Shown here: positions 6,296 through 13,223 of the stretch, piece by piece
Numbering within the stretch: position 1 is the first letter of the stretch
How the letters are laid out: every line of letters begins with the position of its first letter
Assembly: GCA_031277235.1 (NCBI GenBank)
Contig: JAITMT010000371.1
Location: 1 to 20,551 of the forward strand
Length of the DNA stretch: 20,551 bases
Source: Tannerella sp.
GTDB lineage: Bacteria > Bacteroidota > Bacteroidia > Bacteroidales > Tannerellaceae
Direction: 5' to 3'
Notes under the pieces: generated by a model
What the model was told of the DNA's origin: nothing
What the model saw: only the letters and a program-made list of their open reading frames with translations
The model's database searches: none
Program-made: the position numbers and the translations under genes

Positions 6296-6718
6296 TCACT
6301 GGTTTTTGACCTTAAACATGATGTAATTGACGTCCGCCTTGACGACATTCATTTCCGCCAGTCCTCCGGCGGGAATGTCTATCTGCGTGCCGTCCCAGTT
6401 CACCCATTCTGCCGACGTTGGCAGCGTTACCGTTACCGGTATTGTTGCCTCATTTTTAATGATTATAGTCATGTGGTTTTTGACGGTTCCTCCGGCAGGA
6501 GAAAACGGCGTGTCCGCGGTCAGCGTAACGACGATGAGCGACTTGTCCGTCGGGAAATCCTGCAGGGTTGTTACTTCGTTAAACCCGTCGCTGATTTGCG
6601 AATAGGGTATCTTTTCGTGCTTGTGCCAGAACGACGAAAACGTGTCCCGGAACTGCTGTTCGGTCGGGAAGTCTCCGGTTTCGAACCAGCTGAATATGGT
6701 TGCCAGTGTCTGTATCAT
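6296..6718 (-). CDS. Small phage tail/fibre-associated protein
   Basis: The 140-aa product begins 'MIQTLATIFSWFETGDFPTE', then 'QQFRDTFSSFWHKHEKIPYS'. This N-terminal signature recurs on tail-fibre-region proteins of Bacteroidetes phages. Residues ~60-140 are predicted beta-rich ('SLIVVTLTADTPFSP', 'NHMTIIIKNEATIPVTVTLP', 'GGLAEMNVVKADVNYIMFKV') and look like a small beta-sandwich. It lies between the tail-collar gene and the large fibre gene, flanked by repeat arrays on both sides. It is likely a tail-tip or fibre attachment component. No enzymatic motif is visible. Confidence 0.6.
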   Translation of the reverse strand: MIQTLATIFSWFETGDFPTEQQFRDTFSSFWHKHEKIPYSQISDGFNEVTTLQDFPTDKSLIVVTLTADTPFSPAGGTVKNHMTIIIKNEATIPVTVTLPTSAEWVNWDGTQIDIPAGGLAEMNVVKADVNYIMFKVKNQ

Positions 6719-6858
6719 ATTTGTTTGAAAATTTGAAAATTTGAGGATTTGAGGCTAAGGCTGAGGCTAAGGCTGAGGCTAAGGCTAAGGCTAAGGCTAA
6801 GGAGAGAGACTACCGCCTTTTGCCTTTCGCCTCTGCCTTTGCCTTTCACCTCCGCCTC
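6719..6858. repeat. Composite array: TTTGAAAA octamers plus GGCTAA / GCCTTT hexamers
   Basis: TTTGAAAA-type octamers (6724-6750) pass directly into about nine GGCTAA/GGCTGA hexamers (6751-6801). After a short gap (GAGAGACTACC) come the complementary-sense hexamers GCCTTT/GCCTCT/GCCTCC (6812-6857). The two hexamer blocks are roughly inverted relative to each other. Confidence 0.8.
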
Positions 6859-7578
6859 CTACTTCTGTGCCCTGATGATAAAATCGCACGTAAAATAGTG
6901 CGTGTTTCCTGCCGGCGTTGTGCTGCTCGGAACATCGCCCGTCATTCCCTGGTACATGTAGTCTATATGACCCGGATCATAGCCGAGCAGAAAGGCTCTG
7001 CGAAGGTTGGGCACCTGGAAGGTGTCGCCCTGTTCGGGCAGGTTCGGGTTGCCCGCCTTCAAAACGCCGTATAAATCACTGATGGATTTGCTCACATACT
7101 GTCCGTTGCAGAACAGATATTTCGCCGGTGCATTTTTACCGGCATACGGCAGGATGCATCCCACCGGTACGGTAACTATCGTGTCCACGGTGTTGCGCAG
7201 ATTCAGCAGAAAATCCGACATCTTCTGAAAATCCATCCACGGATGCGTGCCGGTCGGCGAAAACTGCGCCATGCGCGTGATGATGGCGCCGGGGTAGGAG
7301 TTTCCGAAAGCCGACATCGTTTCGGAGGTTTCGACCACTTCCACGTGTGTTTGGGGCGTGCCGCCGGCAAAAGGCATCAGTTCGCCGTTGATTGACACGA
7401 CGCCGGGCTGGATGTCGCCGTTTCCGTCGGGATCGCAGCCCTTGACTATAAAATTCACGACCGGAGGTCCCAGTATTGCCGCCAGGTTGCCTGACATCTT
7501 GGCGATGCTCTGCAGTTTCTCCATCACGTCCGATGTGAGCGGAAAACTGTCCTGTTTGATAAATTGTATTGTATCCAT
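6859..7578 (-). CDS. Phage tail-collar domain protein
   Basis: The 239-aa protein carries a recognisable tail-collar module in its C-terminal half: 'VPVGCILPYAGKNAPAKYLF' with 'CNGQYVSKSISDLYGVLKAG', then 'FQVPNLRRAFLLGYDPG' and a final 'DFIIRAQK'. This is the pattern of short-tail-fibre collar domains, where a Cys-Asn-Gly-Gln turn and a P-N-L-R-x-x-F-L-x-G strand are diagnostic. The N-terminal ~130 residues are less conserved and may attach to the baseplate. It lies among the fibre genes, consistent with a role in host adsorption at the tail tip. Confidence 0.8.
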   Translation of the reverse strand: MDTIQFIKQDSFPLTSDVMEKLQSIAKMSGNLAAILGPPVVNFIVKGCDPDGNGDIQPGVVSINGELMPFAGGTPQTHVEVVETSETMSAFGNSYPGAIITRMAQFSPTGTHPWMDFQKMSDFLLNLRNTVDTIVTVPVGCILPYAGKNAPAKYLFCNGQYVSKSISDLYGVLKAGNPNLPEQGDTFQVPNLRRAFLLGYDPGHIDYMYQGMTGDVPSSTTPAGNTHYFTCDFIIRAQK

Positions 7579-7670
7579 ATTTTGTTGTTTAATTGTTTAA
7601 CTGTTTAGTTGTTTAACTGTTAGGCGGAGGCGGGTAACTTTTTGCCTTTGCCTTTGCCTCAGCCTTTGCC
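7579..7670. repeat. GTTTAACT octamers followed by GCCTTT hexamers
   Basis: Four to five GTTTAATT/GTTTAACT/GTTTAGTT octamers (7585-7622) are followed by a TTTGCC/TCAGCC/TTATCC hexamer run (7640-7676) that abuts the stop of the upstream gene. Confidence 0.8.
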
Positions 7671-8165
7671 TTATCCTATTCTCAACCGATACCGTTTAGA
7701 TGCAATTTTATTGCCGTTTAAAATGTTTTTAAAGTCTATTTCATCCCGCTCGCCGAACACGAACGGGAAGGGAATGACCACGTAGAAGTCGAAACCGTCG
7801 TCGCCCATTTTCCCGTTGCGGTAGAGGCGTACAGGCTCCGCCGGATTGTCGGCGCGCGGCAGGTACCAGGGCATGTCCATCGCCGTGCGCCACAGTAGCG
7901 CCGTGTTGATGGGCATGTCCGTATTTTCGATGTAGATACGCCGCTGGACGGGATCGAAACGGTCGTTCAATACCCGTTCCAGTTGGCACACCTGCCCCTT
8001 GTTTTCGCCAACAACGTTATCAACGTAGGCTGCAAAAGAGGCGCGGAAACCGTCAACCGGCTTCATCATCGCTCCCAAAAGCGCGAGAAACAGCGGTCGG
8101 CGCAAGCGTACCGGAGTCAGCAGGATGCCGAAATGTTCGGCGTTGAATTTGTAGAAGTTTCTCAT
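7671..8165 (-). CDS. Baseplate-region protein in the Mu gp48 position
   Basis: The 164-aa product ('MRNFYKFNAEHFGILLTPVR' start, 'FDFYVVIPFPFVFGERDEID' near the end) has no motif that I can name. Its position directly after the baseplate J-like gene and before the tail-collar gene is that of Mu gp48, which links baseplate and fibres. It is hydrophilic with an aromatic-rich C-terminal half, no signal peptide and no membrane segment. It is probably structural. The assignment is by gene order only. Confidence 0.5.
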   Translation of the reverse strand: MRNFYKFNAEHFGILLTPVRLRRPLFLALLGAMMKPVDGFRASFAAYVDNVVGENKGQVCQLERVLNDRFDPVQRRIYIENTDMPINTALLWRTAMDMPWYLPRADNPAEPVRLYRNGKMGDDGFDFYVVIPFPFVFGERDEIDFKNILNGNKIASKRYRLRIG

Positions 8166-8235
8166 TGATGTTTGCTGTTTAGGCGTTTAACCGTTTAGTT
8201 GTTTAGACGTTCATCTTTACATTGTCAATTGTCCA
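8166..8235. repeat. GTTTAACC octamers plus CAATTGT heptamers
   Basis: GTTTAGGC, GTTTAACC, GTTTAGTT and GTTTAGAC octamers (8176-8210) are followed by CATTGTC/AATTGTC heptamers (8220-8236). The heptamers overlap the stop codon of the upstream gene. Confidence 0.75.
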
Positions 8236-9090
8236 TTAAATCCGGAACACAAGGTTTAAATCGGCATCGCCGACGGTGTAGTATCCCGCAAATGGAATTT
8301 CGCGCGCATCAATGGCGTGCCATTCCGTAAAGAGACCGTAGCGGCTTTTTGCCGACTTCAACTCGGCGATGACTACGCCGGGCGTGCGTTGCAGCGCATC
8401 CACAAGTGCCTGGTTGCTGTATTCGCCGTTGAACGGCAGCGATTTCAGGAAGCCGCGTATCGTTTCCGGTACCGGCGCGTCGTTTGTTCCGTCCAGCCGC
8501 CGACCGTGCGAGTCAAGTACCTGCGGATCGTAATAGATATCCATCGTCAAATTCATGTCGTCCGCCGGTTGATTGATGACGAAATAGCGCACGCCGGCAA
8601 AACTCACCTGGTGCATGTAGTCCGTAAAAGCCTGTTCCTCGCCGGAATCCAGCGGCGTCAGTTCGCCGTTTGTTTCCTTCGCGATTTTGATGTACAGCAC
8701 GCTGCGATCCTGCGCTTCGGTTGCGGACGCCTGCTTGACAATCTGCATTGCCGCGATTTGTGCGGGCGTCAGTCCCGTATCGTCGTACTGGTCGCTGCCG
8801 GGGATGAGCGGCTGTCCCAGCCGGAACTGCAACGCCTTCCACGCATACCACTCCGCGGAACCGGCGCGCTGCACTTTCAGCAACTCCCCGATATCCAGTT
8901 TGTGCCGCTCGAACATTTCCTGCAACACAAAAATGCCGGTTGCAACGTTTGTAAACAGGATGTTTTCTATCGAAACGGTCGAAAACTGATCCTCAAACGT
9001 TAGATTGGGGAGCAAACCGTAAGCGTCTTTTATCACCTGTTCGCCAATAAAGGCGTCGGTCATTGTTTTTTTCAGTTCAGCGATTGTCAT
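8236..9090 (-). CDS. Baseplate J-like protein (Mu gp47 type)
   Basis: The 284-aa protein matches the layout of baseplate J proteins as found in Bacteroidetes phages: an N-terminal 'ELKKTMTDAFIGEQVIKDAY' region, a middle helical part ('VLQEMFERHKLDIGELLKVQ'), a beta-rich domain ('YFVINQPADDMNLTMDIYYD'), and a C-terminal part 'FNGEYSNQALVDALQRTPGV' followed by strands ending 'DADLNLVFRI'. These proteins form the wedge or inner ring of contractile-tail baseplates. The ATG overlaps the stop of the spanin gene by 4 nt (ATGA), so the two are translationally coupled. Confidence 0.75.
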   Translation of the reverse strand: MTIAELKKTMTDAFIGEQVIKDAYGLLPNLTFEDQFSTVSIENILFTNVATGIFVLQEMFERHKLDIGELLKVQRAGSAEWYAWKALQFRLGQPLIPGSDQYDDTGLTPAQIAAMQIVKQASATEAQDRSVLYIKIAKETNGELTPLDSGEEQAFTDYMHQVSFAGVRYFVINQPADDMNLTMDIYYDPQVLDSHGRRLDGTNDAPVPETIRGFLKSLPFNGEYSNQALVDALQRTPGVVIAELKSAKSRYGLFTEWHAIDAREIPFAGYYTVGDADLNLVFRI

Positions 9091-9485
9091 TTTTTGAAAA
9101 TTTGAGGATTTGAGAATTTGAAGATTAAAAACAGAGCCAGCAAGCCGAGCAGAATGCGTCCCGACCAGATTTGGAAGTTTTGCCAGCCGGAGATGTAGTT
9201 TACCGGCTTTTCGACTTCCACGGGGTAGGGAACGCGGACGGTATCGCGGATAAAGACGGAGTCGAAAACCAGTTTGTTCCAGAACATGAACCGGTACTTT
9301 TCAACCTGCACCGTGTCCCTGCCTTCCCGGATGACAACGGAGTCCACGACGTGAATGGAATCGTGAAGATAACTGTCGCGGTATTCGATTTTCGTGCTTT
9401 CTACCGGCACGTATTGAATTGTCCTGCAGCCAAACAGGGCTGTCAGCACCAAAATTGATAACAGTATAATGGCGAACTTCTTCAT
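9087..9485 (-). CDS. Probable unimolecular spanin (lipoprotein with C-terminal TM segment)
   Basis: The 132-aa product starts with a lipoprotein signal (MKKFAIILLSILVLTALFGC, lipid Cys at residue 20). It continues with a ~75-residue hydrophilic, beta-rich periplasmic stretch ('DSIHVVDSVVIREGRDTVQV', 'FDSVFIRDTVRVPYPVEVEK') and ends with one transmembrane segment at about 106-124 ('WSGRILLGLLALFLIF'). An outer-membrane lipid anchor and an inner-membrane C-terminal helix in one chain is the architecture of u-spanins such as T1 gp11, which fuse the two membranes at the end of lysis. It overlaps the endolysin gene by 4 nt (ATGA) upstream and the baseplate gene by 4 nt downstream. The last residues (SNPQIFKK) are encoded by a TTTGAAAA-type repeat. 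An Rz-like role rests on topology and context. Confidence 0.65.
   Translation of the reverse strand: MKKFAIILLSILVLTALFGCRTIQYVPVESTKIEYRDSYLHDSIHVVDSVVIREGRDTVQVEKYRFMFWNKLVFDSVFIRDTVRVPYPVEVEKPVNYISGWQNFQIWSGRILLGLLALFLIFKFSNPQIFKK
9088..9126. repeat. TTTGAAAA octamer array lying inside a coding end
   Basis: TTTGAAAA, TTTGAGGA, TTTGAGAA and TTTGAAGA units form the last ~12 codons of the spanin gene and overlap the start of the baseplate J gene. This is the same repeat family as in the non-coding junctions. Confidence 0.7.
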
Positions 9486-9886
9486 GTCGAAAACTCTTTT
9501 TTTACGTCAAAACAGGGGCACGCCTTGTTGGCGAACTCGTTGTGTCCGTGAACGGTTGCACCCGGATATTTTTTCAGCAGGCCGGCAACGAGTTTGTGCA
9601 TCGCCGCCTTTTGTGCGTCCGTGCGCGTGTCTTTTGGTTTTCCGGCGGAATCCAGACCGCCGATATAGCAGATTCCGATCGAATGCGGATTTTGTCCGAC
9701 GGTATGCGCGCCGGTTTCGGATTCCGGGCGTCCGGTCTCAACAGTACCGTCCAACAGAATCACGTAGTGGTAGCCGATTCCTTTCCAGCCCTGCCGTTTG
9801 TGCCAGGAATCTATGTCTTTTGCTGTAAACGGCTGACCTTCTCCGGTCGCTGCGCAGTGAATGATTATTTTGTCTATTTTTCTCAT
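9482..9886 (-). CDS. Endolysin: N-acetylmuramoyl-L-alanine amidase (Amidase_2 / T7-lysozyme type)
   Basis: The 134-aa enzyme shows the zinc-amidase fold landmarks: 'IIIHCAAT' with zinc ligand H10, 'GWKGIGYHYVILLDGTVE' at residues 33-50, 'GAHTVGQNPHSIGICYIGG', 'VHGHNE' with H113 as second ligand, and 'KACPCFDV' with K121 and C123 corresponding to the catalytic Lys and zinc Cys of T7 lysozyme. It cleaves the bond between MurNAc and L-Ala in peptidoglycan. No signal peptide is present, so export depends on the holin encoded 6 nt upstream. The spanin gene overlaps its stop. Confidence 0.92.
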   Translation of the reverse strand: MRKIDKIIIHCAATGEGQPFTAKDIDSWHKRQGWKGIGYHYVILLDGTVETGRPESETGAHTVGQNPHSIGICYIGGLDSAGKPKDTRTDAQKAAMHKLVAGLLKKYPGATVHGHNEFANKACPCFDVKKEFST

Positions 9887-9892
9887 GTCCGT

Positions 9893-10351
9893 TTATTTTT
9901 TAGATTTTTCTTCCTTCAAAAACTCGCTCAGTCCCGGAATCTTTTTTACCCATTCGACTGCCAGGATAAAGTGCATGAACTTCAAAAACCGGTTGCCCGG
10001 AAAAAGAATCAGCAAATTTTCCAGATTGCTGATACATTCAAACCAGGTTGCAGACCAGACCGCCACGTTCAGCACGTTCATAAACACTTCCATTTTTTTC
10101 AGGGTTGTTCCCAGGAAAACGATGACCGCGAACGTTCCAAGATAGGAAAACGCCTTGGCAAACGACCATCGAGCCTTGCTGCTCTGGAACCCTTTTCCCT
10201 GTTTCAGAGAGGCGAACAAGCCCGTGAAAAAATCCGAAACAAAGAAGAAAAGGAACAGCACGCCGATTCCCACCAGTTCGTGGTTGTATGCCAGAACAGC
10301 ACCTGCGGCATAAATCAGCCAACTTGACAATATATTCCAAATCCTTTCCAT
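9893..10351 (-). CDS. Phage holin (toxin-secretion/phage-lysis holin family)
   Basis: The 152-aa product has hydrophobic segments at about residues 10-25 ('WLIYAAGAVLAY'), 27-46 ('GIGVLFLFFFVSDFFTGL') and 68-84 ('YLGTFAVIVFLG'). The motif 'FFVSDFFTGLFASLKQGKGF', followed by 'SSKARWSFAKAF', is typical of the holin_4 family (D-x-x-T-G with a basic loop, then S-x-K). A Lys-rich tail (EFLKEEKSKK) follows. It would form the inner-membrane lesion that releases the amidase encoded 6 nt downstream. Confidence 0.85.
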   Translation of the reverse strand: MERIWNILSSWLIYAAGAVLAYNHELVGIGVLFLFFFVSDFFTGLFASLKQGKGFQSSKARWSFAKAFSYLGTFAVIVFLGTTLKKMEVFMNVLNVAVWSATWFECISNLENLLILFPGNRFLKFMHFILAVEWVKKIPGLSEFLKEEKSKK

Positions 10352-10439
10352 CTGTTTTTTTTTTGCTGTTTAACCGTTTAGTTGTTTAATCGTTTAGTTG
10401 TTGTCTCCTTTGCCTCTGCCTCCGCCTTTGCCTTCAAAT
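10352..10439. repeat. GTTTAACC octamers followed by GCCTCT hexamers
   Basis: GTTTAACC/GTTTAGTT/GTTTAATC/GTTTAGTT (10369-10400) followed by GCCTCT, GCCTCC, GCCTTT and GCCTTC hexamers (10409-10437). Confidence 0.75.
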
Positions 10440-10715
10440 TCACGACACTGTAAAATTGATTTCCACTCCCATGTATCCGATGCCGCCGCGGTTCATGGCG
10501 TCGGCTCCCGTTGCCGGATAAATGCCGTTGATTTCATAGTAATTCATCACGCGGCGGTTGATCGGCGACGGTTTCAAAAAGGCGGTACCGGCGACGATCT
10601 TGTCCGTGATGGCGACGCTGTTCCGGATTGCCATTTCAACAATCGCCTCGATGCTGCCCGATTCGCGCACGGCGACGTCGCCCAGCCACTGTCCCTGTTT
10701 AGCAATTACCTGCAT
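10440..10715 (-). CDS. LysM-like / tail protein X-like small phage protein
   Basis: The 91-aa product opens 'MQVIAKQGQWLGDVAVRESG', then 'SIEAIVEMAIRNSVAITDKI' and 'AGTAFLKP'. This resembles a divergent LysM: a Q-G-x-x-L-x-D-I/V-A turn, a central helix pair and a 'T-D-x-x-x-x-G-x-x-L-x' strand. In P2-type phages gpX is a small LysM-containing baseplate protein, and Bacteroidetes Mu-like phages carry a comparable gene near the lysis genes. The C-terminal part ('NYYEINGIYPATGADAMNRG') is not explained. Role as a baseplate or peptidoglycan-contact protein is inferred. Confidence 0.5.
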   Translation of the reverse strand: MQVIAKQGQWLGDVAVRESGSIEAIVEMAIRNSVAITDKIVAGTAFLKPSPINRRVMNYYEINGIYPATGADAMNRGGIGYMGVEINFTVS

Positions 10716-10790
10716 GTTTTTTTCGATTTGAAAATTTGAAAATTTGAAAATTTTTGAATCATCGAATTTTCAAATTTTTGAATTTCATAT
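10716..10790. repeat. TTTGAAAA octamers with inverted copy
   Basis: Three TTTGAAAA units (10728-10751) are followed by a reverse-complement block (GAATTTTCAAATTTTTGAATTTC, 10763-10785), forming an AT-only hairpin before the LysM-like gene. Confidence 0.7.
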
Positions 10791-11111
10791 TTATCTGTAA
10801 TTTGCATTGATTTCGATGTTTTGACCGTTAATTTCCAGGTGATTAACCTGCATTCCCTCCGCATCCAGTTGCTGGCGGATTTTGTGCTTGTACAGCAAAT
10901 AATCCTTATCCAGCAGGATGTTGTCAATCCCGACGCCAACGGTCGGCTGTTCCTTCCATTCGCCCGGCTGCATGTACAGGATCACAGCGGTGTTCTGTTT
11001 CGTTACGTCGCCGATGTACAAGCCCTGCGATATTTTTCCAAGCCCGTCCCGAACGACTTTAATGTCCAGGTCGAAATTTTCGGGTTTTAATAAAATTCCT
11101 TTTTCCTTCAT
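10791..11111 (-). CDS. Mu gp46-like / GpW-gp25-type baseplate protein
   Basis: The 106-aa product includes 'LDIKVVRDGLGKISQGLYIG', 'NTAVILYMQPGEWKEQPTVG' and 'GVGIDNILLDKDYLLYKHKI', then 'RQQLDAEGMQVNHLEIN'. A small baseplate protein with a central 'G-E-W-K-E-x-P-x-x-G' element, lying directly after the spike gene, is the pattern of Mu gp46 and related gp25-like subunits. It lies 7 nt downstream of the gp45-like gene and should be co-translated with it. It probably forms part of the baseplate wedge. Confidence 0.65.
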   Translation of the reverse strand: MKEKGILLKPENFDLDIKVVRDGLGKISQGLYIGDVTKQNTAVILYMQPGEWKEQPTVGVGIDNILLDKDYLLYKHKIRQQLDAEGMQVNHLEINGQNIEINANYR

Positions 11112-11118
11112 TTAAACA

Positions 11119-11559
11119 CTATTTAAACATCATTTTGAAAAGGTTTTCAAGTTGTGTAAACGTCGCTATGGTCGCTGGATCGAACGTGCCGGTTCCGGTG
11201 GGCGTTATCACCTGAGCCTGCGCGAGCGCCTGCAGCCACTGCGAAAGCAACTGCATGAGGTTTTGTCCGTTGCAGGTGATTTCGACCGTGTCGATCACGT
11301 CGGCGGTCAGCACGAATAGATTGCTGAAATCGCCCGAAAAGGAGCCGATCAGCACATCGCTTCCGACGGCGGGAGTCAGCAGTATCTGATTGGCTGTTTT
11401 CGTGGCAGTTGCCTTCAGGCGGACGTCGGAAATGGACAATCCGTCAATTTTCACGGTGCAGGTCGCGCCTTCAACGCTTTCAACCGTCGCCGGAAAAAAC
11501 ACCTGTCCCGACTGCCGGAAGCCCTTCATCAATTCCGATATGCGTCTGTATCTGTCCAT
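11119..11559 (-). CDS. Baseplate spike protein, gpV / Mu gp45-like
   Basis: The 146-aa product has an OB-fold-like N-terminal half ('SGQVFFPATVESVEGATCTV', 'KIDGLSISDVRLKATA', 'LLTPAVGSDVLIGSFSGD') as in gpV/gp45 spikes. A C-terminal stretch rich in Gln, Ala, Thr and Leu follows ('NLMQLLSQWLQALAQAQV', 'ATFTQLENLFKMMFK'). It lies between the hub gene and the gp46-like gene, the Mu order. It should form the trimeric puncturing tip of the tail. It is shorter than many gp45 homologues, with little room for an extended beta-helix. Confidence 0.7.
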   Translation of the reverse strand: MDRYRRISELMKGFRQSGQVFFPATVESVEGATCTVKIDGLSISDVRLKATATKTANQILLTPAVGSDVLIGSFSGDFSNLFVLTADVIDTVEITCNGQNLMQLLSQWLQALAQAQVITPTGTGTFDPATIATFTQLENLFKMMFK

Positions 11560-11600
11560 GAATTTGAAAATTTGAAGATTTGAAAATTACACTCTAAACA
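11560..11600. repeat. Short TTTGAAAA octamer array
   Basis: TTTGAAAA, TTTGAAGA and TTTGAAAA units (about 11563-11587), followed by ACTCTAAACATTAATTA, which resembles the words at 18675-18710. Confidence 0.65.
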
Positions 11601-12572
11601 TTAATTACTTACTTTTCTACCCAACTCCACTTTCCGTGCGCCGCCGCTTTCGGAAAAGGTCGTTGTAACCGAAACGACATAGTAGGAGCCTGTTTTGTAC
11701 TCGTATTCCCGGTCGTGAATGTGGGCGGAGAAGGTCGGTTCCGCGTAGGGAACCAGCCAGCCGGTGATGCTGCCTTCGTAGCCGTCATACGACAGGTATT
11801 TGAGTTCCTCCTCGCCGCGCTTTTTCAGGGCGGCGTCGTCCATTACGTTGAATACCTTTACCGTGCGCTTTTCGCCGCCGGTGGTACCGACCGTTACCGT
11901 TTTCCGCTTTCCGTCCAGACCGATGCCTTCGACCGCAACCTCGAATTTCCGGTCGTCCGTGCTCCTGTACTTCAAGTCGGAGGATTCGATATTTAATGCA
12001 AAATCGTAATACACGTCACCGCCCTTTTCCACGTATGCCGGATGAATATTCAACTCGTTGCCGTTCATGTAGATGTTGGCTTTCGTGTCGTCCTGCAATT
12101 TTTGCAGCACGTCGAAGGCGTTGGCGTTTTTTATCACAAATTTTTCGTAAGTGATGTCATACGTGCAGTTCAGCGTGAACCCTCCCCCTGAGGGGGAGTT
12201 GGAGGGGGCTTCCAGCAGGTATTCGGCGATGGCTTTCACGGTTGTATTTTTCAATTCCCTGTCCGCGACCGGTTTGCGCATCAGGAACATGCCGTCCTCG
12301 CAGTTGAACGTCAGACTGCTGTCGTCCGTGTCTATGCGCTGCAAAAAGCCTTCAAACTCGACGATCACGCTGTCGTCGTATCCAAATGCAATTCTGACCG
12401 CGTCGCCGGTTTTCACTTTGTCTTCAATATCCAGCGACTGGTTGTAAACAACGCCGGGCACGACAATGACAGCCGTGTCCGCGAGCAAATCAACGGACTT
12501 GTGAATTTCTACCGACTGGAGCAATCCCAGTTTGTAGTTTCCAATCTGTATGTCGTGTATCATCTCAAGCAT
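11601..12572 (-). CDS. Baseplate hub, gpD / Mu gp44-like (late control D family)
   Basis: The 323-aa protein has the features of phage hub proteins: an N-terminal beta domain ('LLQSVEIHKSVDLLADTAVI', 'DKVKTGDAVRIAFGYDD', 'VEFEGFLQRIDTDDSSLTFN'), a central 'DVLQKLQDDTKANIYMNGNE' helix-strand unit, and a C-terminal 'RGEEELKYLSYDGYEGSITG', then 'WLVPYAEPTFSAHIHDREYE' module. It sits between the DUF6046-like gene and the spike gene, as expected for Mu gp44. Residues ~121-131 (EAPSNSPSGGG) are encoded by a palindromic repeat inserted in frame at 12181-12212. A second possible start is 9 nt inside (M4). Confidence 0.7.
   Translation of the reverse strand: MLEMIHDIQIGNYKLGLLQSVEIHKSVDLLADTAVIVVPGVVYNQSLDIEDKVKTGDAVRIAFGYDDSVIVEFEGFLQRIDTDDSSLTFNCEDGMFLMRKPVADRELKNTTVKAIAEYLLEAPSNSPSGGGFTLNCTYDITYEKFVIKNANAFDVLQKLQDDTKANIYMNGNELNIHPAYVEKGGDVYYDFALNIESSDLKYRSTDDRKFEVAVEGIGLDGKRKTVTVGTTGGEKRTVKVFNVMDDAALKKRGEEELKYLSYDGYEGSITGWLVPYAEPTFSAHIHDREYEYKTGSYYVVSVTTTFSESGGARKVELGRKVSN
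12181..12212. repeat. Palindromic GC-rich repeat inserted in frame inside the hub gene
   Basis: On the coding strand it reads GAAGCCCCCTCCAACTCC followed by CCCTCAGGGGGAGGG. I recall closely similar CCCCCTCCAACTCCCCC(N)GGGGGAG words as abundant intergenic repeats in Bacteroidetes genomes. Here the repeat keeps the frame, encoding E-A-P-S-N-S-P-S-G-G-G. Confidence 0.7.
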
Positions 12573-12633
12573 GACTCAATTCTGAATTTGAAGATTTGAA
12601 AATTTGAAAATTGACCTCCGCCTTTGCCTTCCC
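12573..12633. repeat. TTTGAAAA octamers plus GCCTCC hexamers
   Basis: TTTGAAGA/TTTGAAAA/TTTGAAAA (12586-12612) followed by CTCCGCCTTTGCCTTCCCC-type hexamers (12615-12640), again a junction of two repeat families. Confidence 0.7.
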
Positions 12634-13146
12634 CTATCCCTCATTTTTCACTTCAATAAAAAGTTCGTACAAGTCGTCGGAATAGGCGTCTATCGTGTAG
12701 TTTTGCACGTTTTCGCCCTTGGAAAAGGGGAGTGAATACGTTTCGACCACAATCTGATGCACGTTCAGCAGTTGCAGCAGTTCGTTTTTCACCTCGACCG
12801 CCGTGCGCTGCGTGATGGCTTGCGTCAGGGCTGTAACGTCCTGCGTAGGGTAAGTGTGCAAATCCGGATGTATCAGCGCACCCTGAATGTTAATCTGCAA
12901 ATCGTCCTCCGCCCAGCGTTCCTTGATGGTTCCGCGTTTCTCCGACTTGGCAACATTGCGCCGGATAACCGTATTTTTGCCGGAAACGGAAATCAGCGGC
13001 TCAATCGGGAACAGCCACCACGATCCGTCCGGCAACCGGAACGACAGCGGCAAAACCATCGCTACCGGCTGTCCCGACTGTACCAGGTCGCTTGCGTCCC
13101 GCACCGTTATCCGGTCGTTTTTCGTGAAGATTGTGTTGAATGCCAT
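12634..13146 (-). CDS. DUF6046-like phage protein in the Mu gp43 position
   Basis: The 170-aa protein contains 'VAMVLPLSFRLPDGSWWLFP', 'GKNTVIRRNVAKSEKRGTIK' and 'ERWAEDDLQINIQGALIHPD', with 'TYPTQDVTALTQAITQRTAV' and the C-terminal 'YSDDLYELFIEVKN'. The K-R-G-T-I-K-E-R-W-x-x-D-D-x-x-I-x-I-x-G core is what I associate with DUF6046 proteins of Bacteroidetes contractile phages. It lies between tape measure and hub, the position of Mu gp43, suggesting a tail-tube/baseplate junction role. Function remains inferred. Confidence 0.65.
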   Translation of the reverse strand: MAFNTIFTKNDRITVRDASDLVQSGQPVAMVLPLSFRLPDGSWWLFPIEPLISVSGKNTVIRRNVAKSEKRGTIKERWAEDDLQINIQGALIHPDLHTYPTQDVTALTQAITQRTAVEVKNELLQLLNVHQIVVETYSLPFSKGENVQNYTIDAYSDDLYELFIEVKNEG

Positions 13147-13223
13147 TTTTTTCTGTTTAACCGTTTAGTTGTTTAACTGTTTAGGCGTTAATTCATTGTC
13201 AATTGTCAATTATCCATTGTCAA
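13147..13223. repeat. GTTTAACC octamers followed by CAATTGT heptamers
   Basis: GTTTAACC/GTTTAGTT/GTTTAACT/GTTTAGGC (13155-13187) followed by four or five CATTGTC/AATTGTC/AATTATC heptamers (13194-13225). The last heptamer supplies the TAA stop of the tape measure gene. Confidence 0.8.

Noticed and set aside
8317..9003. 228-aa open frame on the plus strand
   Set aside because: Shadow of the baseplate J gene; composition is not protein-like.
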